Assembly: GCF_007741515.1 (NCBI RefSeq)
Contig: NZ_CP036263.1
Coordinates: forward strand, 2,729,501-2,793,500
DNA: 64,000 nucleotides
Source: Adhaeretor mobilis
GTDB lineage: Bacteria > Planctomycetota > Planctomycetia > Pirellulales > Lacipirellulaceae
Reading direction: 5' to 3'
In this document: piece by piece, positions 7,060-16,102 of the stretch
Layout of the letters: each line of letters opens with the position of its first letter
Numbering within the stretch: the first letter of the stretch is position 1
Notes under the pieces: model-generated
What the model was told of the DNA's origin: nothing
What the model saw: the letters and a program-made list of their open reading frames with translations, nothing else
Databases searched by the model: none
Made by a program: the position numbers and the translations under genes

Positions 7060-8058
7060 ATGCGTCCCAAATCACTCGTACTACTAGCTCTTGCGCTCGG
7101 CTGCGGCCTGGTCGCTTCGATTGGCATTAGCCAAGTTCTCGATAGCAATGGCAAGCCAGCTCAGGTTGAAACTGTGCCGATCTACGTCGCAGTTCAAACC
7201 GTGAATCTAGGCGACCCGATTGACGAGACACTCGTCACGCTCGAAGAATGGCCCAAAGAGAAGGTGCCCGTCGGAGCAATCGCAGCCTGGGAAGACTTAG
7301 AAGATCGTCGCCCTCGTGCCACGATTTTGCAAGGTGCACCGATTCTCGATAGTCATCTGCTCGCCAAGGGGCAGCACATCGATACCCTCGGTGCCATTCC
7401 GGCTGACATGCGTATCAAGACCATCTCGGTCGATGCCCGTCGCAGTGCCGCCGGCTTGATCCTGCCTGGCAACCGAGTTGATCTTCAAATTTTTATCTCG
7501 CGCAACGAACGAGAAGGAATCTTCACACCTCGCACGAAAGTGTTCCTGCAAAACATTCGAGTTTTTGCAGTCGACCAAAAGGTCGAGCGTTCGGCTGATG
7601 GCGAAGAGTCACGCACGATAGCGAAAACCGTTTCGCTCGTTGTAACTCCTAAACAAGCCAACACGATTACCCTTGCTGAGAACCTTGGCGACGTGAGCCT
7701 CATCCCGCGTAACGCCGACGATGAGGCAATCATCAGCGATAACGAAGTGGACATCGACTCGCTCCTAGGTCGCAGCACTAGTAACAATCGCGAAATGGAA
7801 CGTAGTACTGTTGAAGCGATTGTTCCTAGCATTGAGGACATGCAGAGCAGTATGGCCCCAGTGAAGCCACCGTTCTCCATGACGATCATTTACCCAGACG
7901 AAGTCTCGAAGATAGAGTTCACCGCGGCAGGTGATCCGATCCTATCGGGTAACAACTCTGCTTTGTTGCCCCCACCCATCGGGGCACCGATTGAAGATTC
8001 AGAGCCGATTGAGAACGATGCCGATGCCGATTTTCCGATTGATCTTCGGATCAAGTAG
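7060..8058 (+). CDS. cpaB: Flp pilus assembly protein CpaB (RcpC)
   Basis: 332 residues. An N-terminal signal/anchor (MRPKSLVLLALALGCGLVAS) leads to a periplasmic SAF-type domain at about 40-110 with the VAVQTVNLGDPIDETLV segment. The conserved core SVDARRSAAGLILPGNRVD near residue 130 and LVVTPKQANTITLAENLGDVSL near 205 are hallmarks of CpaB/RcpC. The tail (about 260-332) is acidic and proline-rich. CpaB works in the periplasm with the CpaC secretin. A GTG lies one codon upstream of the chosen ATG (7057); I prefer the ATG because the mature-family N-terminus begins MRPK. The gene precedes cpaC by about 125 bases. Confidence 0.9.
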   Translation: MRPKSLVLLALALGCGLVASIGISQVLDSNGKPAQVETVPIYVAVQTVNLGDPIDETLVTLEEWPKEKVPVGAIAAWEDLEDRRPRATILQGAPILDSHLLAKGQHIDTLGAIPADMRIKTISVDARRSAAGLILPGNRVDLQIFISRNEREGIFTPRTKVFLQNIRVFAVDQKVERSADGEESRTIAKTVSLVVTPKQANTITLAENLGDVSLIPRNADDEAIISDNEVDIDSLLGRSTSNNREMERSTVEAIVPSIEDMQSSMAPVKPPFSMTIIYPDEVSKIEFTAAGDPILSGNNSALLPPPIGAPIEDSEPIENDADADFPIDLRIK

Positions 8059-8183
8059 ACGCTAGCAAGACCAGTAACCTTTTCAATTTCCCGCAATGGT
8101 GGTCAGGCAAGGATGCCCTGGCTTGTTTTCGGCTGGCTGAACCCGCTCAGTCGTCGGACTTGACCCAACAAGGAAGTACACGG

Positions 8184-10199
8184 ATGTACCACTCTAAATC
8201 GCTTTTCGCCAGGCTTCTACAACGTACGCTCTCGCTAGGCGTTGTCGGGCTTCTCACTTCCATTGCCGTGGTTACGCAGGCACAAGAAGTCTCCTCTGTC
8301 ATACGTGAGATTTCTCAGGCAAACGATCGCCTGGAAATGACGGTCAATACGAGTCGCATTCTCACTCTTGAAACGCGTATTCCGCGTTTAGTGGTAACCA
8401 ATCCGGAACTCGTTACGGCTACGCCGATCAGCGAGAACCAGGTGCAAATAGCAGCTCGCAAACCAGGCGTCACTCAAATCAACTTGTGGGATGAGAACGG
8501 CAAGGTTTACACCGTGGATCTCATGATCTTTGGAGACGTCCGCGAACTCGACCTAACGCTCAAACGCATGTTCCCCGAATCGACTCTCAAAGTAGTTAAG
8601 CTCTCACAGAGTTTGGTACTCGAAGGTCAAGTAGATCGTCCAGAAATTGTCAGCACGATCCGTACATTGGCAGAAGATTACGCACCCAAAGTAATCAATA
8701 ACATCAGCGTTGGTGGCGTTCAGCAGGTGTTGCTGAAAGTGAAGGTCATGGAAGTCTCGCGGACAAAGCTACGCTCACTCGGCTTCGACTTCGCTCAGTT
8801 CAGTGGTGCCAACGGCATTGCCTCGGGTGCCGCTGGGCTCATTCAAGCAGGTTCAGCTGTGGTCGACGGGACCACCACGCTCACCGGGGGTGAAACTCTT
8901 GCCTTCAGTGTTATCAATGGGAACGATTCCTTCTTCGGATTCTTGGAGGCACTCCAGGAGAACGAGCTCGCGAAGACATTGGCAGAGCCGACGGTTGTTG
9001 CTGTGAGCGGTCGTCCTGCAAAGTTCCATGTAGGTGGTGAGGTGTTCTTCGCCCTGAGCAATGGCGTCGCTGGTAACTCCGTCGAGTCTGAAGAGTTCGG
9101 TACCACGGTTGACTTTGTACCCATCGTCTTAGGGAACGGACGCATTCGGTTGGAAGTACGGCCTGAGATCAGTGAAATCGATTTGAGCGGCCAGGTACCT
9201 GGCTCGCTATTCACCACCAAGACCAGTCTCGTTGACACCGGCGTAGAAATGAACGCTGGTCAAACGCTTGCTCTTGCCGGTTTGATCCAAACCCGCGTCA
9301 TTGCTCGCCAACGCGGCTTGCCGTTCTTGGCCGACCTGCCGTACGTCGGGGCCGCCTTCCGCAGAGTTGAAGAGCGCGTTGAAGAGATCGAATTGCTAAT
9401 TATGGTCACTCCAGAGTTCGCTGATGGACTTGATCCTCACGAAGTTCCTCAATGTGGTCCAGGCATGGAAACGGTTTCACCTTCGTGCTGCGAACTCTAT
9501 GGCAAGGGCTACTTGGAAGTCCCTGCCTGTAACGGGTGCGGGGCAATGGGGGCCGGTTGCTCAAGCGATTGCGGTGTCGGTGGTTGCAATGCAGGCGGCT
9601 GTGTTGCTCCTAGTGGTACCAGCAGCGGTTGTGCAACAGGTGACTGTGCAGTTGGGGAACAACCTCCTGTAGGCTACGAAGCGACCGATGGTTACGCCGG
9701 AGCACCTGCTCCGGGAGATGGACCTTTCTACGGATACGTCCAAGAAGGCGATCAACCGATGGAAACTCCGCAGCAGCCACAAATGACCCCACAAATGAAC
9801 GTGGAGCCCTCCTACGAACCGGCTCCCGTGGAACCAACCAGCAGTACCGAACCTGCCCAGGAGAGTTACCCGCAACAGCAGTATTCGAATGAGCTGCAGC
9901 TGAACGACCAGCCGGCCAATCAAGATCAGGGGCAAGAGCAGTTGCCTGATCCTTCCGTGCAACGGTTCCGTTCACAATGGGCTCAGCCCCAGGCTTCAGC
10001 TGCCGGGCCTCAGCAACCTGGCCCTGAACAGGCCGCCACCCAACAACAAGGCGGTCAGGTGGAGAGCAGTCAGGAGAGTACGGTACAGTCGGGTATTCGG
10101 AATAATCCTTACTATCGTACCGCTCGCCAGCCAAAGCCGCAGCGCAGCACGAGTACACCCGGATTGATTGGACCGATTGGTTACGACGTTCAGAAGTAA
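8184..10199 (+). CDS. cpaC: Tad secretin CpaC (RcpA) with Cys-rich and Gln/Pro-rich extension
   Basis: 671 residues. The ATG at 8184 is chosen because AAGGAAG lies eight bases before it; the TTG at 8160 is unlikely. A signal peptide (about 1-35, ending near TQA) is followed by the N-terminal secretin domain (RILTLETRIPRLVVTNPEL), a BON-like segment, and the type II/III secretin core at about 170-410. The core includes VLLKVKVMEVSRTKLRSLGFD and the closing GRQ-like motif region IELLIMVTPEF. It forms the outer-membrane channel for the Flp fibre. Unusual: from about residue 422 to 490 there are eleven cysteines, many as GC or DC pairs among glycines. This is followed by about 180 residues rich in Gln, Pro, Glu and Ser. 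Canonical CpaC ends soon after the core. Confidence 0.92.
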   Translation: MYHSKSLFARLLQRTLSLGVVGLLTSIAVVTQAQEVSSVIREISQANDRLEMTVNTSRILTLETRIPRLVVTNPELVTATPISENQVQIAARKPGVTQINLWDENGKVYTVDLMIFGDVRELDLTLKRMFPESTLKVVKLSQSLVLEGQVDRPEIVSTIRTLAEDYAPKVINNISVGGVQQVLLKVKVMEVSRTKLRSLGFDFAQFSGANGIASGAAGLIQAGSAVVDGTTTLTGGETLAFSVINGNDSFFGFLEALQENELAKTLAEPTVVAVSGRPAKFHVGGEVFFALSNGVAGNSVESEEFGTTVDFVPIVLGNGRIRLEVRPEISEIDLSGQVPGSLFTTKTSLVDTGVEMNAGQTLALAGLIQTRVIARQRGLPFLADLPYVGAAFRRVEERVEEIELLIMVTPEFADGLDPHEVPQCGPGMETVSPSCCELYGKGYLEVPACNGCGAMGAGCSSDCGVGGCNAGGCVAPSGTSSGCATGDCAVGEQPPVGYEATDGYAGAPAPGDGPFYGYVQEGDQPMETPQQPQMTPQMNVEPSYEPAPVEPTSSTEPAQESYPQQQYSNELQLNDQPANQDQGQEQLPDPSVQRFRSQWAQPQASAAGPQQPGPEQAATQQQGGQVESSQESTVQSGIRNNPYYRTARQPKPQRSTSTPGLIGPIGYDVQK

Positions 10200-10378
10200 G
10201 TAGCTTCTTCGTGAGCTACGCTTGCACACCGGGCCTATTCTCATAGGCTTGGCCCAACCTGCCGCCTAGGCCAAGGTTGGGAGCCCAATCAAAATTAAGC
10301 ATGAGTCTCGGCACGATTCGCGCGACCTAGCGTGCAACCCGGTTGTTACCCAGTTTCGCGACCTGATACGAACATCAC
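10200..10378 (+). other. Hairpin-rich spacer between cpaC and cpaE
   Basis: No gene. Three inverted repeats follow one another: GTAGCT/AGCTAC just after the cpaC stop, GCCTAT/ATAGGC near 10237-10252, and CCAACCT/AGGTTGG near 10255-10281. None has a long T tract. They may stabilise mRNA ends or attenuate transcription. Confidence 0.4.
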
Positions 10379-11581
10379 ATGGCCAACGCACTACGCATCG
10401 CTGTTGTCGATCCCAACGACTCTTCACGGGAAGCTATTAAGAACACACTTCTTGAGCTAGATACTATCTGGCTAGAAGCAGAGTGCTCTCGATACGACTT
10501 CTTCGTAGATGTTGTCGAGCAAACTTCGCCAGACATCGCACTTGTCGCTATGGATAGCGATCCAGAGCGAGCCACCGAACTTATCGGTGAAGTAATCGCC
10601 AAGTCGCCCGATTGCTCGGTCCTTGTGGCGAGCAGTTCTGCCGATGGTCAACTCATTCTCAAGTCGATGCGTGCTGGTGCAAAAGAATTTCTCACGCAGC
10701 CATTGGGTTCAGAGGAACTCACTAGCGCACTAATGCGCGTCAAAAACCATATTGGGGGACAAGCCCCTGGCACCAAGGGCGAGGGTTGCAAGATTTTCAC
10801 CATCGCTGGTTCGACCGGAGGTGTTGGATCGACCAGCATTGCCGTGAACCTAGCTTGCACTCTTGCTGCGGAACCTGAGAATCTTGTGGTACTACTAGAT
10901 CTCGATCTGGCCCTCGGCGATGCGGATGTGTTCTTGGACGCCATCCCTGAGTACACCCTGGCCGATGTGGCCATGAACGTCGCCCGCTTGGACCTTACTC
11001 TACTGAAGAAGTCGCTTACCAAGCACTCTTCGGGCGTTCACTTGCTGCCGCGGCCGATTCAGTTAGAAGATGTGCGCTCGATCACTCCCGACGACCTGTC
11101 GCGAGTCATCGGACTCTTGAAAACCACTTTCACGCACATCGTCATTGATACCTCCAAGGGCTATGGCGATCTCGACATGCTCGCCCTACGACAAGCGGAC
11201 GAGGTCCTGATGCTCACGCAGCTTGACTTGCCCTGCTTGCGTAACGTCGTGCGATTGATGATGTCTTTCGATGCCGAGGGCGATCTGCGCGACAAAGTAC
11301 GCATCGTGGTAAATCGTGTCGGACAAGAGAGCGGTCAGATTAGCTTGAAGAAGGCCCAGGAAACCCTCGGGCGTGACATCTTCTGGCAGATACCGAACGA
11401 CTATCGCATCATGGTCGAGGTGCGTAACAACGGCGTACCACTCATCGAGCACGCCCCCAAGGCTAGCATCACCCGCGCCATCGGCGACCTGGGCGATGCC
11501 CTCTGTGGAAAAGAGCACGTAGAAGACGAAGCCGGCGAAAGCCGCGGCCGCGGCTGGTTGAACTTCTTGCCGAAGCGGTAG
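10379..11581 (+). CDS. cpaE: CpaE/TadZ-like ATPase-fold pilus localisation protein
   Basis: 400 residues. An N-terminal receiver-like domain (about 1-125, RIAVVDPNDSSREAIKN then VLVASSSADGQ and AKEFLTQPL) is fused to a MinD/ParA-type domain (about 135-365). Family members position the Tad apparatus in the cell. The P-loop reads STGGVGSTSIAVNLA (about 144-158), so both lysines of the deviant Walker A motif KGGVGK(T/S) are replaced by Thr and Ser. Walker A' VVLLDLDLALGDADV and Walker B-like HIVIDTSKGYGD are recognisable. Atypical P-loops are known in TadZ/CpaE proteins, so it may bind but not efficiently hydrolyse ATP (inference). The C-terminal tail is charged. Confidence 0.88.
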   Translation: MANALRIAVVDPNDSSREAIKNTLLELDTIWLEAECSRYDFFVDVVEQTSPDIALVAMDSDPERATELIGEVIAKSPDCSVLVASSSADGQLILKSMRAGAKEFLTQPLGSEELTSALMRVKNHIGGQAPGTKGEGCKIFTIAGSTGGVGSTSIAVNLACTLAAEPENLVVLLDLDLALGDADVFLDAIPEYTLADVAMNVARLDLTLLKKSLTKHSSGVHLLPRPIQLEDVRSITPDDLSRVIGLLKTTFTHIVIDTSKGYGDLDMLALRQADEVLMLTQLDLPCLRNVVRLMMSFDAEGDLRDKVRIVVNRVGQESGQISLKKAQETLGRDIFWQIPNDYRIMVEVRNNGVPLIEHAPKASITRAIGDLGDALCGKEHVEDEAGESRGRGWLNFLPKR

Positions 11582-12282
11582 CAGTTCGACGCTATTTGTC
11601 CTTTCTATCCCACGGCGTAGCCGCGGGTGAAATCAAGATTGGGACCACCGCCGCTATTGGCTTGGAAGATGAAGAAATCAGTGCCAACCACGAAGCCGCC
11701 CTCCGTTGCCAACAGCGCCCGTTCCGGTGGCCAGATCCTACGTGCCAAGATGACGGGCAAGGTATTCTAGACCGATGACGTACCTCCTGGCGCTGAACCT
11801 GGGTGAACTAGCGATATGAACGCCGGCTCGGCTGAGAATGTCCGTGCCGCTGGTTCTAGCCTGATTGGGATTGGTTCGCCAGCACTTAGTCGCTCGAAGT
11901 GTCAGTGCAGGGGAGAGTGCCCACGCCCCATGGCTCAGCCAGGTTGGCCGAGCTACTAGGATGCGCCACTGGCTTTTACTCCAGCGGTTGGCTCCCTTCT
12001 TGCCGGTGCATTCCGCACATTCGGCACTTCTTATCGGTCAGGTGGCTCCTCCCTAGGGAAGCTCCGTGAACGTTGCGAAATGTGAGCTATGTTTGCATGA
12101 CGCAACATACCGCGATTACGGTCGCAATGCTGTTTGCGTCTGAAATATGACGTAGAACTGTAGCCGATTCAAGGCCTGGCGAGGCGTATCTTGTCGGCTA
12201 GCGAGTCGATGCTACAGCGACCATTAAGATAAGTAACGCGTAAAGCAAGCAAAGAGCCACTTCCCCGCAGCGAGCCCCATCC
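11582..12282 (+). other. 701-base non-coding spacer between cpaE and cpaF
   Basis: I see no gene with a plausible start, ribosome-binding site and coding composition. Short open frames at 11596-11778 and 11865-12056 look fortuitous. A CCCACGGC/GCCGCGGG hairpin (one mismatch) lies near 11609-11628. The length is exceptional for genes normally arranged head to tail; an internal promoter or decayed gene is possible. Confidence 0.4.
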
Positions 12283-13605
12283 ATGTCCTCTGTATCTACC
12301 CAGTTGCCCAAGCCGGGCGAAGACCGTGCCGCTGAATTCGACAAGCTCAAGCAACGAATCCACTCGAAGCTGGTGGACAAGCTTGATATGTCTCACGTGA
12401 ATGATCTCGAGGGCGACGTGCTGCGTCGAGAGATTCGCCTTGTGGTTGAGCATCTTTGCGATAGCGAAGACACGTTCCTGAATCGCAACGAACGCGACAA
12501 GCTCATCGACGAAGTCCTGGACGAGACTTTCGGCCTTGGCCCACTGGAAATGCTGTTGAAAGAGCCCTCGATCAGCGAAATCATGATCAACGGCCCGAAG
12601 AACGTGTTCGTGGAAAATGGCGGCCGCCTAGAGAAGGCGGATTGTAAGTTTCGCGACAATAAACACCTCATGCAAATTATCGACCGCATTGTGTCGAAGG
12701 TCGGACGTCGCGTTGATGAAGTCTGTCCGATGGTGGATGCCCGCCTGCCGGATGGTTCGCGTGTGAATGCGATCATCCCGCCGCTTGCCCTCGACGGCCC
12801 GAGCGTGACGATTCGTCGCTTTGGTTCGAACCCGCTCAAGCTCGAAGACCTACTCAACTACAAGAGTTTGACGCCCGAGATGGTCATGCTTCTCGAAGGT
12901 GCCATGAAGAGCAAGCTGAACGTTATCATCTCTGGTGGTACAGGTTCTGGTAAGACGACACTTCTCAACACACTTTCAAGCTTCATCTCGAACGACGACC
13001 GTATCGTCACGATCGAGGATGCTGCTGAATTGCAGCTTCAACAAGACCACATCGTCCGTCTGGAAACTCGCCCGCCGAATATTGAAGGCAAGGGGAAAAT
13101 TTCAGCGACGGATCTCGTACGAAACTCGCTGCGTATGCGTCCTGATCGGATCATCATCGGCGAATGCCGTGGTCCAGAAACGCTCGATATGTTGCAAGCG
13201 ATGAACACGGGGCACGATGGCTCGCTCACTACTTGCCATGCGAATACACCTCGCGATGCGATTGCTCGCTTGGAAACCATGATTATGATGGCCGGCTTTG
13301 AAATGCCTCTACGTGCCATGCGAGCTCAGATTTCCAGTGCCGTAGACATGATCGTGCAGGTAAACCGCCTTTCCGGCGGACCGCGCAAGGTAACTGCGAT
13401 CACTGAAGTGATGGGCATGGAACAAGACACCATCGTCATGCAGGATATTTTTAAATACATCCAGGAGGGTGTGGATGAGAACGGCCGATCGGTTGGGGAC
13501 TTTATTTCCACCGGAATCCGCCCGTCGTTTATCCCACGGATGGAAGCCAACGGTGTTCGCCTACCATCGAGTGCTTTCCGCGAACGCGTCATGCTTCGCG
13601 ACTAG
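12283..13605 (+). CDS. cpaF: Tad secretion ATPase CpaF (TadA)
   Basis: A 440-residue type II/IV secretion ATPase that powers Flp pilus assembly. The N-terminal helical domain (about 1-90) contains the DETFGLGPLEMLLKEPSISEIMINGP segment. The C-terminal RecA-like domain carries Walker A GGTGSGKTT (about 217-225), the Asp box/Walker B area IVTIEDAAELQL, and the His box LTTCHANTPRDAIARLE. All catalytic motifs are intact and the length is normal. It works at the inner membrane with the TadB and TadC platform proteins encoded next. A 10-bp hairpin follows the stop codon. Confidence 0.95.
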   Translation: MSSVSTQLPKPGEDRAAEFDKLKQRIHSKLVDKLDMSHVNDLEGDVLRREIRLVVEHLCDSEDTFLNRNERDKLIDEVLDETFGLGPLEMLLKEPSISEIMINGPKNVFVENGGRLEKADCKFRDNKHLMQIIDRIVSKVGRRVDEVCPMVDARLPDGSRVNAIIPPLALDGPSVTIRRFGSNPLKLEDLLNYKSLTPEMVMLLEGAMKSKLNVIISGGTGSGKTTLLNTLSSFISNDDRIVTIEDAAELQLQQDHIVRLETRPPNIEGKGKISATDLVRNSLRMRPDRIIIGECRGPETLDMLQAMNTGHDGSLTTCHANTPRDAIARLETMIMMAGFEMPLRAMRAQISSAVDMIVQVNRLSGGPRKVTAITEVMGMEQDTIVMQDIFKYIQEGVDENGRSVGDFISTGIRPSFIPRMEANGVRLPSSAFRERVMLRD

Positions 13606-13645
13606 ACGACAGACAAAGAGACCTATTTCCATTCAATAGAAGTGG

Positions 13646-13680
13646 CCTGTCGGGGAATCTGGAGGGGGAACCCCGGCAGG
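13646..13680 (+). terminator. Terminator-like hairpin between cpaF and tadB
   Basis: CCTGTCGGGG (13646-13655) pairs with CCCCGGCAGG (13671-13680) with one T-G pair; TGCTTTTAC follows. The T tract is short, so it may act as a weak terminator or attenuator that lowers expression of tadB and tadC. Confidence 0.5.
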
Positions 13681-13807
13681 TGCTTTTACTACGAGAGAAG
13701 TTTATTGCGATCCAGCAGTGTTACAAATTAATCAGTACGGATGGGATTGAAACGAAGCAAAGTTCGTTCACCGATCCGCTAGCGAAATCCTGACCCTTGA
13801 GTCAATC

Positions 13808-14779
13808 ATGCTACCCACTTATCTCATCATCGCCCTTGTGTTTGCGTTTGTTACGCTAATCTTCGTTGCCGTTGCAATGATGATGCGTGACCACAGTGTT
13901 TCGCAAATGGAAGACCGCCTGAATTCGCTTACGAGTGCTAGTGGCAAGGGCGATCCCGGTAGTTTATCGGAAGTTGCCAAGATCATTGCGGAGCAACGTG
14001 GTCAGGGAAAAGGCTTCGTTGAAGAAGTGTTCTCTCGCACGTTCAACTTGCCACGCCTATTCGAACAAGCCGACGTGACGATGAGCGTTACGGCGTTCCT
14101 AGGTGTGTCGGCTGCCGTGGGTATTGGTGCTGCTCTCTTGGTCGGCTTTGCTGGCTTAAATCTGGGTCTCGCCCCGATCGTTGGAGTGTGCTTCGCGGCC
14201 TTGCCGTTATTTTGGCTCACGTTCCGCCGCAAACGCCGCCTCAGGAAGTTTGCTGCCCAATTGCCAGACGCCTTGGAACTCGTTGCCCGCGCCCTGCGTG
14301 CCGGCCATAGCCTCGCGGCTGGTTTCCGACTCGTATCGTCCGAAGGTTCCGATCCGATTGCCGCCGAATTTGGTCGCGTGTTCGAAGAGCAAAACCTGGG
14401 TATTCCATTCGAGGAAGCCTTGAATAGCCTGTGCGAACGCGTCCCCAACCTCGACCTGAAATTCTTTGTTACTGCTGTTGTACTGCAACGCCAGACCGGT
14501 GGTGACTTGGCCGAGATCCTCGACAAGATTGGCCACCTAATTCGCGAACGCTTCAAAATCTGGGGCCAAGTCCAAGCTCTCACGGGCGAAGGTCGCCTCT
14601 CTGGCATCGTCCTATTAGCGTTGCCACCGATGCTTTTTGTGGCTGTATACCGTTTGAATCCTGAATACCTCATGGTGCTATTCACTGACGAATTGGGCAA
14701 GAAAATGCTCATTGGTGGTGTGTTGATGCAGCTCTTTGGGGCTCTCGTAATTCGTAAGATTGTTAACATCCGAGTTTGA
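13808..14779 (+). CDS. tadB: Tad inner-membrane platform protein TadB
   Basis: 323 residues with an N-terminal membrane helix (LIIALVFAFVTLIFVAVAMM), two central helices at about 95-140, and a type II secretion F domain (about 155-285, QLPDALELVARALRAGHSL to ILDKIGHLIRERFKIWGQ), followed by two C-terminal helices. This is the standard TadB architecture and size. With TadC it forms the inner-membrane platform driven by CpaF. The stop TGA is separated from the tadC ATG by a single base, so the two genes are translationally coupled. Confidence 0.92.
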   Translation: MLPTYLIIALVFAFVTLIFVAVAMMMRDHSVSQMEDRLNSLTSASGKGDPGSLSEVAKIIAEQRGQGKGFVEEVFSRTFNLPRLFEQADVTMSVTAFLGVSAAVGIGAALLVGFAGLNLGLAPIVGVCFAALPLFWLTFRRKRRLRKFAAQLPDALELVARALRAGHSLAAGFRLVSSEGSDPIAAEFGRVFEEQNLGIPFEEALNSLCERVPNLDLKFFVTAVVLQRQTGGDLAEILDKIGHLIRERFKIWGQVQALTGEGRLSGIVLLALPPMLFVAVYRLNPEYLMVLFTDELGKKMLIGGVLMQLFGALVIRKIVNIRV

Positions 14780-14780
14780 C

Positions 14781-15758
14781 ATGACTATTCTCCTTGCGGG
14801 AATCCTAAGTTCCAAAACCGTCACCTTCTTTGCGATCTTCGGCTCAGCTGCCGCCGGCGCTTGGTGCCTGCTAGATTTCTTCGCTGCTAAAAAGCCTAGA
14901 GCGGAAGAGCGTCTGGACGAATATCGCGAGCCCAACGGTCGCCGCGGCGATCCGCTCAAGGGCGCAAAGTCTAAAAGTGGCGCTATGAGCCGCGCCATCG
15001 ACAGCGTTGCGCCCGCGCTAGCCAAGCCTTTGCAACCCAAGACGGAAGAAGAAGTTAGCAAGGCTCGTGAGAAACTAAACACAGCCGGATTCCGTAGCGA
15101 GAACGCCCCGCAGGTGTTCTGGTCGCTCAAGATATGTGGCTTGATGGCCGGCTTTGTGATCGGCGGGGGGGCGGTTGGATTTTCCAAGGGTTTCACTATC
15201 GATACGCTTACTTATGCGGGTATGATCTCCGGCGTCTGTTTCTATTTGCCAGAGATGATACTGTTCTTCGTTCGCAAGAGTCGGCAAGACAATATATTCT
15301 ACGGCCTGCCCGACGCGCTCGACCTGTTGGTCGTGTGCGTGGAAGCTGGCCTAGGTCTCGATCAGGCAATGCGAAAAGTCTCTGAGGAGATGGCGAACAG
15401 TTATAAAGTGATCTCCGACGAGTTCTCCCTAAGCAACTTTCAACTGCAAATGGGACGCGCTCGCAACGACGTACTTCACGAACTAGGTTCGCGCACTGGC
15501 GTTGAGGATCTGAAGTCGCTCGCAGCCATTCTCATCCAGGCAGACAAGTTTGGCTCCAGCGTTGCTCAGGCACTGCGTGTGCAGAGCGACTCGATGCGAA
15601 CGAAGCGTAGCCAAATGGCGGAAGAAAAAGCCGCCAAGACGGCGGTGAAACTAATCTTCCCGCTGGTGATCTTCATTTTCCCAGCGATCTTCGTGGTCCT
15701 TGTAGGCCCTGCAGCGATCACCATGGTCAATGAGCTGTTCCCGTCGATGAATCCTTAA
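14781..15758 (+). CDS. tadC: Tad inner-membrane platform protein TadC
   Basis: 325 residues. The frame is open further upstream, but the ATG at 14781, one base after the tadB stop, is the natural start. A hydrophobic N-terminus is followed by membrane helices near 120-165 and a second type II secretion F domain (about 185-310, LPDALDLLVVCVEAGLGLDQAM to KTAVKLIFPLVIFIFPAIFV). It is the partner of TadB. The stop overlaps a TGAATCC/GGATTCA hairpin (15748-15772) without a T tract, so termination here is uncertain. Confidence 0.92.
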   Translation: MTILLAGILSSKTVTFFAIFGSAAAGAWCLLDFFAAKKPRAEERLDEYREPNGRRGDPLKGAKSKSGAMSRAIDSVAPALAKPLQPKTEEEVSKAREKLNTAGFRSENAPQVFWSLKICGLMAGFVIGGGAVGFSKGFTIDTLTYAGMISGVCFYLPEMILFFVRKSRQDNIFYGLPDALDLLVVCVEAGLGLDQAMRKVSEEMANSYKVISDEFSLSNFQLQMGRARNDVLHELGSRTGVEDLKSLAAILIQADKFGSSVAQALRVQSDSMRTKRSQMAEEKAAKTAVKLIFPLVIFIFPAIFVVLVGPAAITMVNELFPSMNP

Positions 15759-16102
15759 GCTTCTCGGATTCAGTTCTATCTGAGCAAGGATTCTGCCAGC
15801 GTTCATCTCGCCACGGTTCTTACGCTGAGGCCGTTATTCGCTCTCCCAATGGGCGATGGAAGATAGCCTAGCACTTCCCCTTAGCGGCTTAGCGGAACGC
15901 TTACACGAACTGCTAGCTTAAAATGGGGTGTCTAGGCGGGATGTTCCGGTACTTTAAAAAGTAGCGCAGCGGCCCGCGCGGTCGTGTCGATGCTAACGAA
16001 GGTAGGGCCAAGTACACAGCTGCGGCAATTGTTTCCGCTTCCGACTTTGGCCTCCCGCAGTTCCTGAAGATCCGCCGCAAGCCTCGTTAGGACGTTGTTG
16101 CT
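15759..16102 (+). other. Non-coding spacer after tadC
   Basis: 344 bases without a supportable gene. Besides the hairpin at the tadC stop there is a short palindrome TACTTT/AAAGTA near 15951-15964. A promoter for the following secreted-protein gene is likely here but I cannot point to one. Confidence 0.35.

Noticed and set aside
11596..12056. Short open frames in the cpaE-cpaF spacer
   Set aside because: No ribosome-binding site, alternative start codons and no coding character; more likely chance.
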